Assembly (NCBI RefSeq): GCF_021166585.1
Contig: NZ_JAJOZE010000001.1
Span: 266,062 to 330,061, forward strand
DNA from: Metabacillus kandeliae
Lineage (GTDB): Bacteria > Bacillota > Bacilli > Bacillales > Bacillaceae
Direction of reading: 5' to 3'
DNA length: 64,000 nucleotides
A program made the translations under genes and the position numbers. This document shows, piece after piece, positions 8,699 to 16,744 of the stretch (positions within the stretch are counted from its first letter, which is position 1; every line of letters begins with the position of its first letter). The notes under the pieces are model-generated. The model had not been told where the DNA came from and did not search any database. It saw only the letters and a program-made list of their open reading frames with translations.

Positions 8699-8847
8699 AT
8701 TTAATAATTAGCCAAAACGGCCGAATATTAGATTTTGCAGAAACGGGTATACATAAAGTAAGCGCAATAAACAAAGGCACTGTTCAAAAGACTCCTGTAC
8801 AGCGAAATGCCCAGGAGAAAAAAGTAACAAAAATGGAGTGGTGCAAA

Positions 8848-9447
8848 ATGCCAAAAGAATTAATTGTAGCAACGAAAAACCCCGGAAAAGCAAAAGAATT
8901 CCGTGACATGCTGGAGCCCAGAGGCTTTCAAGTATCTTCACTGCTGGATTTGGATTTGATGGAGGAAATTGAAGAAACAGGGCAGTCTTTTGAAGAAAAT
9001 GCAGTATTAAAGGCAGAAGCTATTAGCCATCGTTTTGGAAAGCCTGTCATAGCAGATGACTCAGGACTTTCAATTGACGCGCTTGGGGGTGAGCCGGGCA
9101 TTTATTCGGCACGATTTGCAGGCCCTGAAAGAAGTGACGAAAAAAATCTGATCAAGGTTTTGGAACTGATGAAAGACGTCGAATGGGACAATCGGACAGC
9201 AAGATTCCGCTGTGCTCTCGCAATAGCGGCACCAGGCCGTGAAACGATGACCGTTGAAGGGTCAGTGGAAGGCTATATTGCTGAAAAGCCTGAGGGGACC
9301 GAAGGCTTTGGCTATGATCCGATTTTCTACGTGAAAGACAAAGGTGCTTCAATGGCACAGCTGACAAAAGAAGAAAAAAATAAAATCAGCCACAGAGCAA
9401 TGGCGCTTAAAAAGCTTGATGAGCTGCTGGATGAATTTTTTCAGTAA
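8848..9447 (+). CDS. rdgB: XTP/dITP diphosphatase (RdgB/HAM1 family)
   Basis: Hydrolyses non-canonical purine nucleotides (XTP, dITP, ITP) to the monophosphate, keeping them out of DNA and RNA. Family motifs are clear: IVATKNPGKAKEF (N-terminal nucleotide loop), FEENAVLKA, IADDSGLSIDALGG (metal-binding acidic loop), FGYDPIF and KNKISHRA. The ATG at 8848 follows GGAGTGG by 6 bases and gives the standard 199 residues. A longer in-frame TTG at 8695 lies inside the gerM terminator and is rejected. It is the ysnA locus of B. subtilis and precedes ysnB. Confidence 0.95.
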   Translation: MPKELIVATKNPGKAKEFRDMLEPRGFQVSSLLDLDLMEEIEETGQSFEENAVLKAEAISHRFGKPVIADDSGLSIDALGGEPGIYSARFAGPERSDEKNLIKVLELMKDVEWDNRTARFRCALAIAAPGRETMTVEGSVEGYIAEKPEGTEGFGYDPIFYVKDKGASMAQLTKEEKNKISHRAMALKKLDELLDEFFQ

Positions 9448-9479
9448 CCAATAGTTTGCAAACCAAGGGGAAATGATGG

Positions 9480-9992
9480 ATGAAAGTACTGATTATGAGT
9501 GACAGCCATGGCCTGACAGATGAAGTGAGAGAAATTGCAGACCGTCACAAAGAGGAAGTATCAGCCGTCATACACTGCGGCGACTCAGAGCTTGCCCTGA
9601 ATGATGAGCATGTGAGAGGCATGCAAATTGTCAGAGGCAACTGTGATGATGACATGGCGCTGCCGGAAGAATTGGCTGTTGATGTTGAAGGTTATCGGTT
9701 TCTTGTTGTACACGGGCACCTTCACAGCATAAAAACCACTTTGATGAATGTAAAATACAGAGCAGAAGAGGAAAATGCCCAAATCATCTGCTTCGGACAC
9801 TCGCATATCGCAGGGGCGGAGCTTGAGGACGGAAAGCTCTTCATCAACCCTGGAAGCATACGGCTTCCGAGAGTGCGGCCTGTGAAAACCTATGCTATAC
9901 TGGAAGCAGAAGGAACAAAAGCGAACGTTCTATTTTACGATGAAAAAGGCAATCCTGTAGAAGAACTTTCCCAGTCATTTGAGTGGCAATAA
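9480..9992 (+). CDS. ysnB: Metallophosphoesterase YsnB (MJ0936/YfcE type)
   Basis: This is a calcineurin-like phosphoesterase of the small MJ0936/YfcE class. The metal-binding motifs are MSDSHG (D and H ligands), HCGDSE, RGNCD, HGH and FGHSHIA. The natural substrate of YsnB is not known to me; relatives cleave cyclic or artificial phosphodiesters. At 170 residues it matches the B. subtilis length. It follows rdgB by 32 bases and has its own GGGG ribosome site, so the two likely form an operon ending at the terminator at 9992. Confidence 0.93.
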   Translation: MKVLIMSDSHGLTDEVREIADRHKEEVSAVIHCGDSELALNDEHVRGMQIVRGNCDDDMALPEELAVDVEGYRFLVVHGHLHSIKTTLMNVKYRAEEENAQIICFGHSHIAGAELEDGKLFINPGSIRLPRVRPVKTYAILEAEGTKANVLFYDEKGNPVEELSQSFEWQ

Positions 9993-10029
9993 AAAATCAA
10001 AAGAGAGGTTTTCTTCTCTTTTGATTTTT
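9992..10029 (+). terminator. rdgB-ysnB terminator
   Basis: AAAAATCAAAAGAGA and TCTCTTTTGATTTTT form a 15-bp perfect stem that begins at the ysnB stop codon and is followed by T and C bases. Confidence 0.85.
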
Positions 10030-10054
10030 CCACTAAAATTCTTTTCAAAATCTG

Positions 10055-10083
10055 TTGACAAAAGTATATAAAAAAAATATAAT
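10055..10083 (+). promoter_or_regulatory. Promoter of tRNA-Arg
   Basis: TTGACA (10055-10060), 17 bases, TATAAT (10078-10083): a perfect sigma-A consensus placed about 45 bases before the tRNA. It shows that the left tRNA copy is the expressed one. Confidence 0.9.
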
Positions 10084-10127
10084 AAATCTTGTCGCTGATA
10101 CTTCTAACGAAGAAAAAGCACTGAAAT

Positions 10128-10204
10128 GTCCCAGTAGCTCAGCCGGATAGAGCATACGCCTTCTAAGCGTACGGTCGGGAGTTCGAATCTCTCCTGGGAC
10201 GCCA
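10128..10204 (+). tRNA. tRNA-Arg (anticodon UCU)
   Basis: The 77-base gene folds as a full cloverleaf. The acceptor stem GTCCCAG/CTGGGAC is perfect, the anticodon stem TACGC/GCGTA carries loop CTTCTAA with anticodon TCT (reads AGA/AGG), the T stem is GGGAG/CTCTC with TTCGAAT, and the CCA end is encoded. Bases 10131-10204 are repeated at the right end of the island, so this gene is the attachment site used by the element. Only the first three bases and the promoter are unique to this copy. Confidence 0.97.
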
Positions 10205-10218
10205 ACTTTATACATAAT
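10131..10218 (+). repeat. Left attachment repeat (attL), 88 bp
   Basis: Identical over 88 bp to 29413-29500. It begins at the fourth base of tRNA-Arg and runs 14 bases past CCA (AACTTTATACATAAT region). The adjacent tyrosine integrase supports its role as the recombination site. Confidence 0.92.
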
Positions 10219-10256
10219 GCGTCTTGATATAGCAACCTCTTATATCGTTTAGTGAA

Positions 10257-10276
10257 ACGGTCAGTATAACGGTCAT
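10257..10276 (+). promoter_or_regulatory. Candidate integrase arm-type sites, left
   Basis: ACGGTCA occurs at 10257-10263 and again at 10269-10275, 12 bases apart. The 13-mer GTATAACGGTCAT (10264-10276) recurs in inverted orientation at 29374-29386 near the other end. Paired sequences just inside each attachment repeat are typical of integrase or excisionase binding sites. The function is inferred. Confidence 0.45.
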
Positions 10277-10336
10277 GTAAGAAATTACACCTGTTTTTTG
10301 ACTTTATTCTCTAAATGAGTATAGGAGGTTTTTTTC

Positions 10337-11347
10337 TTGACTAAAAGTAAAAAATTGCTAGAAGTTGACGTGAATGCAGTGCAGTTATTGAAAGATTTAC
10401 CTGAACTCAATTCTGGGGTACAAATTTTAAATAACTCACCTAAAAAAATACAGGTAGAAGCCTCTATTTCCGTTCTCAGCGCTTTAGAGACTGTTATAAG
10501 GCAAATGACCGTGAGTGGAAAAAGAAGTCGTACAATAAGCGACTATAGGCTTTACGTACAAAATTTTATAGACTCAACTGGAGTTATGTTTATAGGTGAA
10601 ATAACTGCTGAAGTAATTTATTCGTGGTTAGACGGTATGAATGTTAGTAATCAAACAAAATTGACTCGTTTAAAATGTTTAAAAGCTTTTCTATCCAAGT
10701 GTTATGACAATAGATGGGTAGAATTTAAATTTTGGAATAAAATAACGATAAAAGTAGATCAGAAAGTTAAAAATGGGGCAACTGAACATGATGTCAACGT
10801 CCTCCTCTCATTATTAGATTTCAATAACTTTGTACAACTTAGAGATGCTGCTGCTATATTAATAATGTTTAAAACGGGAATTCGTATAAATACATTAGTT
10901 CAACTGGAAGAGCGCCATATTGACCTTGAAAATAATTTACTAAATTTGGACGGAAGTATAATGAAAAATCATCAGAACATCAAGTTGCCTTATGATGATT
11001 ACTTAAAAAGGTTATTAGAGGTATTGATAAAACATAATGCTGTAATAAAAAAAGAATATGGTAAGGATAACAAATTACTATTTATTACAAAATATGGTGA
11101 CGTTATATCGAATTCTCCTACACATAATAACATCCAGAAGAGATTAAATATTTATTCCAAATCATATGGCTTAAAAAACATTAATCCTCATGCATTACGA
11201 AGGGGATTTGCTAAGTCATTATTGGATAAAGGCGCAAATATAGCTGTAATTTCAAAAGCTCTTGGACATAGTGATTTGTCTGTGACAAGTAAGTATTTGC
11301 ACTTAGACATGGATGAAATAGTAAAAAACCTTCGATCTTTCTTATGA
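10337..11347 (+). CDS. int: Tyrosine-type site-specific integrase
   Basis: This integrase presumably inserts and excises the island at tRNA-Arg. The 336-residue protein has an N-terminal core-binding (SAM-like) domain at about residues 50-125 and a C-terminal catalytic domain with TGIRINTL (Arg, about 181), HALRRGF (His and Arg, about 284), LGHSDLS (about 308) and the nucleophile region SKYLHL (Tyr, about 319). The start is TTG, 8 bases from AGGAGG. It reads away from tRNA-Arg, only 132 bases downstream, with no strong terminator between, so tRNA read-through could contribute to expression. Codon use is AT-rich, unlike the flanking genes. Confidence 0.93.
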   Translation: MTKSKKLLEVDVNAVQLLKDLPELNSGVQILNNSPKKIQVEASISVLSALETVIRQMTVSGKRSRTISDYRLYVQNFIDSTGVMFIGEITAEVIYSWLDGMNVSNQTKLTRLKCLKAFLSKCYDNRWVEFKFWNKITIKVDQKVKNGATEHDVNVLLSLLDFNNFVQLRDAAAILIMFKTGIRINTLVQLEERHIDLENNLLNLDGSIMKNHQNIKLPYDDYLKRLLEVLIKHNAVIKKEYGKDNKLLFITKYGDVISNSPTHNNIQKRLNIYSKSYGLKNINPHALRRGFAKSLLDKGANIAVISKALGHSDLSVTSKYLHLDMDEIVKNLRSFL

Positions 11348-11434
11348 AGTGTAACAGTGAAGATATAACTTGATTAAAATATCACAAAGCTATAGGGGGC
11401 TAGTTTACACTGAATTATTATTTCCTTAAATGTG

Positions 11435-11474
11435 AAATTGGCATAGTACATCTTCTCTCTGACTATGCCAATTT
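11435..11474 (+). terminator. Terminator after the integrase
   Basis: AAATTGGCATAGT (11435-11447) pairs perfectly with ACTATGCCAATTT (11462-11474), 13 bp, followed by T and AAG. The 11348-11686 gap holds nothing else except AT-rich sequence and the opposing terminator at 11645. Confidence 0.65.
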
Positions 11475-11644
11475 TAAGAAATCTTACAATTAATTTTAAT
11501 AAGTTTCTCCCTTATAAAAAAAGATAAACAAAAAAATCACACTCTCTCTCCGAATATTATCTTAGAATTTATCGAAACGAAACCTATTTTATTAAATTAG
11601 TTCTGAAACAACTTACTAGCGAAACAATTAATATAAATAAAATA

Positions 11645-11672
11645 TAAAAAACACCATCATGGACGGTGTTTG
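11645..11672 (-). terminator. Terminator of the first OLD-type gene
   Basis: Read on the minus strand, AAACACC pairs with GGTGTTT across a 9-base loop and runs into TTTTTAT. It lies just after the stop of the 11687-13225 gene. Confidence 0.75.
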
Positions 11673-11686
11673 CAATTATACTAATG

Positions 11687-13225
11687 CTAATTATTTAATA
11701 GTTTTTTAACTTCCTCAAAAAATAAAAATAAATCTGTATCTTTTATATCTGTAATTGACATGTTGCTGGCAATTTTTTTGTTATTCTTTTTGATATTCAT
11801 TCCAATTTGTTCTTCTATTTTCTTATTTGGATCAATTATTTTTATACTTTCACTTATTTGTCCTTTAAATACCTCTTTTAGTGCATCAATAGTGAAGTAA
11901 TTTTCTAGCGAGTACCTCTCTAATTTATGTACATGGATACCATATTCTTCACAATTTTTCATAAACTTTTTTCTTATAGAGTGGCTGCCTGGGTCTGAGT
12001 CAATAAGCGCAATAATTTTATAACCATCGAATACACTCAAATCAACTTGATTCATAATATCCCCACCAAGTGGCCAGGTTTTGATGATATACTTGTTCAA
12101 TAGCCCCAATTGATTTAAAAATTCTTCCACAACACCTTTATCAGTCGGTCCCTCAGTTAATATAATTAAATCTGAAGTTAAATTATCAGTTATAGAAAAC
12201 CCTAAATCATTTAGTATTTCACTTCTACTTGTTGCATCTTTTAAAGTTATTTTAGTGTCGAATGAAACATGAAATATCTTATCAACAAAATTATTATCTA
12301 AAAATATATTCGAATGGGTTGTGATGAAATATTGAATATCCGTATTGTCTCCCAACGCTTTCAGTAATCTTCTCTGCATATCAGGATGCAAATGAGATTC
12401 TATTTCATCAATTAATAATAATCTATTTCCACAGTTTGCAAAAAATAAAATTACTAATAAATCTTGGAGACCTAAACCACAGTTGTCTGCTCTAAGCCAT
12501 TTTCCTAGTGGGTTAGTAAAATATAATTCTAGAACATTTTTGTCATCCTTTACAATGTCAAAATCAAAGCCATTAGACACTTCAATAAATAGCTGCTTTA
12601 TTTTGTTATAATTCAAATAAAGTTCCGATGATGGAAGTTGGGTCTTATAGTGAAAGAGATTATCTAATATGTTTGTTCCAGTATTATCAGCTTCCATAAG
12701 GTCAGCTACTTTTTTAGAGAACTCGATTTGTCTATGAACTGGCAAAAGAACTTTTGGACTTTCTCTTAACTTTTTGAAATAGTATGAATGAGCACTATTA
12801 AATGTCTCTTGTATAATAGTGACAAAATATTCTCGGTAATTATCTTCACCTATCTCCTTAATTAGTTCTTTCTGCACACTTATAAAAAATTTATGTAAGT
12901 CATGTTTGTAAAATACTTTCAAATTATAGTTTTCCACTACCCTTTTTAAAACTAAGAAAAATTTTGGTGTAAGGGTTTCGAAATCCTGTAGTAATGTAGC
13001 CGCTGTGCTTTTTATCTCAAGATCTATTTGCATTTTAAATAGTTCATCAAAGTATGCATAATCCATTTCCAAGCCAACAATGTCATCATTTAGAACTTCA
13101 ATATATTTAAGAACTGTAGATTTTCCTGAATTATTCTTCCCTATAAAAACATTAATTTTTCCTAAATTCGATAATTCCCCTTCATTAATAATATTATGGC
13201 TTGTTAAAAGAATGTTCTTTATCAT
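11687..13225 (-). CDS. OLD-family ATP-dependent endonuclease (ABC ATPase plus Toprim)
   Basis: This is an overcoming-lysogenization-defect type protein; the family has an SMC/ABC-like ATPase followed by a Toprim nuclease domain, and many members act in phage defence. Seen here: Walker A GKNNSGKST (residues 29-37), Walker B LLLIDEIESHLHP (about 270), the H-loop TTHSNIFLD, then a Toprim domain with LTEGPTDKG (about 355) and LIDSDPG (about 408). The start is placed at 13225 because GGGAGA lies just before it; a longer frame from 13300 adds 25 residues with no ribosome site. It stands alone, with no UvrD-type helicase beside it, so it looks like a class 1 OLD rather than a Gabija GajAB pair. Confidence 0.85.
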   Translation of the reverse strand: MIKNILLTSHNIINEGELSNLGKINVFIGKNNSGKSTVLKYIEVLNDDIVGLEMDYAYFDELFKMQIDLEIKSTAATLLQDFETLTPKFFLVLKRVVENYNLKVFYKHDLHKFFISVQKELIKEIGEDNYREYFVTIIQETFNSAHSYYFKKLRESPKVLLPVHRQIEFSKKVADLMEADNTGTNILDNLFHYKTQLPSSELYLNYNKIKQLFIEVSNGFDFDIVKDDKNVLELYFTNPLGKWLRADNCGLGLQDLLVILFFANCGNRLLLIDEIESHLHPDMQRRLLKALGDNTDIQYFITTHSNIFLDNNFVDKIFHVSFDTKITLKDATSRSEILNDLGFSITDNLTSDLIILTEGPTDKGVVEEFLNQLGLLNKYIIKTWPLGGDIMNQVDLSVFDGYKIIALIDSDPGSHSIRKKFMKNCEEYGIHVHKLERYSLENYFTIDALKEVFKGQISESIKIIDPNKKIEEQIGMNIKKNNKKIASNMSITDIKDTDLFLFFEEVKKLLNN

Positions 13226-13599
13226 AAGATTCTCCCTTTTTTCGCTAAGAATAATATAGTGTGACTCCACATCTATATTTAAAACAGTTTCTATCAGCAC
13301 AAATCTGATCCCTTACATGCATAACATTACTTTCTTAATTTCACTTTTTTTATTTGATATAGTTCAATTAAAATTTACTATACTTGGAAATATATAGCTA
13401 ATATTTTATCAATTACTGTATATTATTATACAAAATTGGATTTTTTTATAGCCAAATTTGTATTAATTTAAACTATGAATAAATCTAAAAGAAGAAATAT
13501 TAGTAGTTATATATACGCATCTGACTTAGTAAACAAAGAAAAGACTTTTAAAGAGAGAAAACAATATAAACAAACAGTCTCGTTTATTACGCTATCGCT
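13226..13599. other. AT-rich intergenic region before the tandem array
   Basis: It holds the divergent control region of the OLD-type gene and whatever drives the 13803 gene. A frame from 13475 (ATGAATAAATCTAAAAG) runs into the repeat array but has no ribosome site and is not accepted as a gene. No RNA gene is recognised. Confidence 0.5.
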
Positions 13600-13732
13600 C
13601 AGTATCGGGCTACGCCCTCAGTATCGGGCTACGCCCTCAGTATCGGGCTACGCCCTCAGTATCGGGCTACGCCCTCAGTATCGGGCTACGCCCTCAGTAT
13701 CGGGCTACGCCCTCAGTATCGGGCTACGCCCT
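13600..13732 (+). repeat. Seven perfect 19-bp tandem repeats
   Basis: The unit CAGTATCGGGCTACGCCCT is present seven times without a single mismatch, with no spacer (133 bp). Each unit contains GGGC-TAC-GCCC, a small hairpin, and the junction GCCC-TCAGTATC-GGGC can form a second, competing hairpin. It is GC-rich inside a very AT-rich region. It lies 70 bases before the ribosome site of the 13803 gene. It is not a CRISPR, as there are no variable spacers. It could be iterons of an origin, a partition site or a regulator array. Confidence 0.93.
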
Positions 13733-13802
13733 CATCTTTAACATCGTCTTTAATAAATAATAAGTGTTACAATTAAAAGAAATATTTGAGTTGGAGACTA
13801 AT

Positions 13803-14774
13803 ATGAGAGAAATAATAAAAAAATTTCAGTTATATGGAGATAAAGAAGTCATAAATTATATATTCAAATTGTCAGAAGAAGATTTCCTCCCCTATCGATT
13901 TGTTCATGGTGACGGGAGAATAACTGCCAATCTTGATGAGCCACTAAAATTTGTAGCATACAGAATTAAATCAATGGAGCAGTTAATGTTGAAAAAAGCA
14001 CGGTCATTGCAAGCAGGGAATATTGAATATAGAAGAGACCTTCTAGACTTTGCTCAAACACTTAGTGAAGATTCAGAGTGGCTAGGTATTAATTATGATG
14101 AAGTGTATAAGGGCGACTTCAGTTCATTTGAAAAAAACTGGATAGAAGTAGCTGAATATTTAGGTGCTGAAGTTGCTAATGATCTTAAGAGATTATTAGA
14201 ACATTTTACAAATCTACACACTAAAGTAGAAGAAGGAAGGGTAGAAATACGGAACCAAATTCGGCCTATAATGATAGAAGCTTTAGAAAATGCTTTGTTA
14301 AAAGTTGATATATGCAAGTCTGATAAAGAAATAGTAAAATATATAAATCGTGTTTGGTTATCAAATTTTATAAATCTTCAGGTCATTTCTAGCGGCTCAG
14401 TGAGAGTTCAGAGGAATCAAAAATCTTATTACGTAAAACCCAATTTCAACAATATTGATATAGAATTATTAGTCTTAAAAAAGACATTAAAACACGTTGG
14501 AGGGATTAATTCCTTTTCTGAGTTTCTAAATAAAAATCAAATTTCATTTGTGGAAGAAGTTATTAACTTAGTAGAGGAAGAGGTGGAAAATAAAAATTAC
14601 AGTAGTTTTCATTTTGATACCAAGGGAGCCCTGATATTAAATAAAAGGTACCTAGCCGCAAAAATGGAGATGAGTGAAAGCAATTTTAAACATAAGTTAA
14701 ATAGAGTTGTGAAAAAAGTAAATGAAAAATTTAATGTAGTTTTTGAAAAAAACTTTAATACTTTCAGTTTTTAA
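13803..14774 (+). CDS. Uncharacterised island protein with C-terminal helix-turn-helix
   Basis: I do not recognise this 323-residue protein. The ATG at 13803 follows GGAG by 6 bases and is preferred to a GTG at 13764 that has no ribosome site. It is rich in Glu, Lys and Asn and mostly helical by composition. The middle has IVKYINRVWLSNFINLQ, and the C-terminus ends in LNKRYLAAKMEMSESNFKHK followed by LNRVVKKVNEKF. That end reads like a DNA-binding helix-turn-helix of sigma-region-4 type. The 19-bp array lies immediately upstream, so it may bind it or be controlled by it. A clear terminator follows at 14858. Confidence 0.65.
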   Translation: MREIIKKFQLYGDKEVINYIFKLSEEDFLPYRFVHGDGRITANLDEPLKFVAYRIKSMEQLMLKKARSLQAGNIEYRRDLLDFAQTLSEDSEWLGINYDEVYKGDFSSFEKNWIEVAEYLGAEVANDLKRLLEHFTNLHTKVEEGRVEIRNQIRPIMIEALENALLKVDICKSDKEIVKYINRVWLSNFINLQVISSGSVRVQRNQKSYYVKPNFNNIDIELLVLKKTLKHVGGINSFSEFLNKNQISFVEEVINLVEEEVENKNYSSFHFDTKGALILNKRYLAAKMEMSESNFKHKLNRVVKKVNEKFNVVFEKNFNTFSF

Positions 14775-14857
14775 AACGTCACACAAAAGCATATATTTCA
14801 TTAACGAGTATGAGGTTGTTAATATAACAATTGCTGCTTGTTAATAATTTACCCTGT

Positions 14858-14888
14858 CCATTCAACATTAGTTGAATGGGTTTTTTAA
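14858..14888 (+). terminator. Terminator after the 13803 gene
   Basis: CCATTCAAC (14858-14866), loop ATTA, GTTGAATGG (14871-14879), then G and TTTTTT. Confidence 0.85.
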
Positions 14889-14981
14889 AAGGAGGGATTC
14901 ACTTGATCAATACTGGATAAGATGCGATTCAAAACTAATAGAACCAATAGAATATAAATTTCATTAAAAGGAGTAGATAAA

Positions 14982-16124
14982 ATGAAAAATTTTGTGAAAA
15001 TGCCTATGGCAATGTTAGCATATGGGACGAATTGGTATGCAGAGGATGACGAGGTAGTTCTTTATGCACACTTAGTTTTAGAGAGGCAATACAAGCGTCC
15101 TACGTCTATACAAACCAATATTGAATTAATACATAGTATAGTACAATTTGATAAGAGTAATCCGAGTAGAGGAAAAGCTAGAGTAAAAAAAGCTTTAATA
15201 GCATTAGCAGAAAAGAGATATATTAATTTGAGTTCTAATAAGGATGAGATTAGTAACAGTTCACTACTAACAATAGACTTCTATCTCACAAAAGATAATT
15301 TATCAGTAGTTACTACTGATAATCATAAAACAGTTTTCTCCGGTTATGCAGAATTAAACTACGAAGAATATCTATTGGCAAAATATGCTGGCAGATATAT
15401 AAAGATTATCATGCATACTAAGTACCGAGAAAATATAAACTATAAAATTACTATTAGTGAATGGGCTAATGTTCTGCAAATATCTGAGAGAACAGTTTTA
15501 AGAGACAAAGAAAATTGGAATGCATTTGTAACAGAAACTAAAGGAATAAAAAGTTTTACTGAGGGTGTAGGCTATAGACAGGAGGCAAGTACATATATGA
15601 ATGGGGCACAAGAGACAAGTAAGACATTTGAAACAACAGAAGAGAGTTTTAAATCCAAAATAATTATGAAGAATAAAATTTCTGAATGTAAAGATAGAAG
15701 GTTCTTAAATAACCCTAATTTATTTGAGAATAGGAGTAAACTATCTTACTACGATATATATTTATGGAAAACTACTGATTGTGAGGTAGCAAAAAAAGTA
15801 GGAGATCAGCGAATTAAATCAATTTGTAAAAGCGATGGTGGTAAGGCAATGATTTCAGATTTTATTAGGAAAGCTGATGCAAGAATAATGAATGATGAAA
15901 AAAGAAAAGAAGAAATTAAAGTACGAGACTCAGTAAATATCGCTCATTTTGAGGAATTTGGTTATCCAACTGATGATAATTATAAATATGTGAGGCGAGA
16001 AGATAACGATACTATTATTAGTGAGTTTTTAGAGGATGAAACTCCAACTGTGCCTAAAAGCTGGATAGAGGAAATAATGGAAGAAGCAAGCACTTATGAA
16101 CATGAAGAGTCTTGGGTAGATTAA
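14982..16124 (+). CDS. Uncharacterised protein, possible replication-initiator-like
   Basis: This is a 380-residue cytoplasmic protein with a good ribosome site (GGAG) before the ATG. The first 85 residues (LVLERQYKRPTSIQTNIELI, then KARVKKALIALAEKRYINL) look like a winged helix of the kind that opens RepA/DnaD-type replication initiators. A second helix-turn-helix is suggested by ITISEWANVLQISERTVLRD at about 160-180. The C-terminal third is acidic and probably disordered. Some plasmid and integrative-element initiators have this build, but there is no decisive motif and the call is tentative. It ends at a strong terminator, alone in its unit. Confidence 0.6.
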   Translation: MKNFVKMPMAMLAYGTNWYAEDDEVVLYAHLVLERQYKRPTSIQTNIELIHSIVQFDKSNPSRGKARVKKALIALAEKRYINLSSNKDEISNSSLLTIDFYLTKDNLSVVTTDNHKTVFSGYAELNYEEYLLAKYAGRYIKIIMHTKYRENINYKITISEWANVLQISERTVLRDKENWNAFVTETKGIKSFTEGVGYRQEASTYMNGAQETSKTFETTEESFKSKIIMKNKISECKDRRFLNNPNLFENRSKLSYYDIYLWKTTDCEVAKKVGDQRIKSICKSDGGKAMISDFIRKADARIMNDEKRKEEIKVRDSVNIAHFEEFGYPTDDNYKYVRREDNDTIISEFLEDETPTVPKSWIEEIMEEASTYEHEESWVD

Positions 16125-16138
16125 TTTTTCTAATTATT

Positions 16139-16172
16139 AAAATGAAAAGAGAGATTTTCTCTTTTCATTTTA
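16139..16172 (+). terminator. Terminator after the 14982 gene
   Basis: AAAATGAAAAGAGA and TCTCTTTTCATTTT form a long AT-rich stem with a short loop and T-rich tail. It could work in both directions. Confidence 0.75.
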
Positions 16173-16405
16173 ATAACTTTAATTAATCTAAATGTGTCTT
16201 TAAAATTATTTAATAAAACTTTACTTTTATAATCCCTATCAATACCGGCTTACTATATGGACCCAATATGAAGGACATGGTTTATATGACATTTCCATTA
16301 CATATGGTAGGAGACCATATTCCACTAGATAACTTTTAACGCTAACCCAACGTAAAAAACTTTGATAGATTTCGAATTGAAACATGATTGTTTTTTTAAA
16401 ATTGT

Positions 16406-16565
16406 TTAATTGACCCTTTTTAGTACAGATTCTTTGTCATTACCAGTCTTCATGGTAGGAATTGCATGCCTCCCCGCATATACCTTCCATTCCTCAGCAT
16501 CCAATTTAAATATCTGAGCAAATACAGGTGTAGAGTTAAAATGCTGTGTAATCTATCCTCTCCAT
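16406..16565 (-). pseudogene. Small frameshifted gene of unknown function
   Basis: On the minus strand GAGAGGTGATTTTTAGTG precedes an ATG at 16565 that opens MERIDYTAF and then stops. Removing one T from the TTTTAAC run joins it to a clean continuation (NSTPVFAQIFKLDAEEW, then KVYAGRHAIPTMKTGND) ending at a TAA at 16406, about 52 residues in all. A ribosome site plus protein-like sequence on both sides of a homopolymer suggests a recently broken gene, or less likely a slippage-read gene or a sequencing error. The rest of the gap 16173-16744 is AT-rich with only scraps such as a 23-codon frame at 16270. Confidence 0.5.
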
Positions 16566-16744
16566 CACTAAAAATCACCTCTCTATTATCCTAATTATAT
16601 AATCGCATTACTATATACCTATTAATGACCTAAAAATTGTAAATATTGGAATTTGTGTTAAAATTATTTTAAATAGGTGAATATTGAATTACTAATAAAT
16701 CACTATTTAATAAGAGCTTAAAATATGTCTGATGGGGGATAGTT

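Noticed and set aside
8695-8847. Long N-terminal extension of RdgB
   Set aside because: The start would lie in the gerM terminator, and the standard start has a good ribosome site and matches the family length.
11687-13225. Gabija (GajAB) system
   Set aside because: The OLD-type protein resembles GajA, but no UvrD-like helicase (GajB) lies on either side.
13600-13732. CRISPR array
   Set aside because: The repeats are contiguous with no unique spacers, and no cas genes are present.
13475-13741. An 88-codon frame across the 19-bp array
   Set aside because: It has no ribosome site, and the second half is only the translation of seven identical DNA repeats in rotating frame.
14900-14940. Five-codon leader frame after AAAGGAGGG (TTG ATC AAT ACT GGA stop)
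   Set aside because: The ribosome site is strong, but the frame is too short to judge. It may be a leader peptide or the relic of a lost start.
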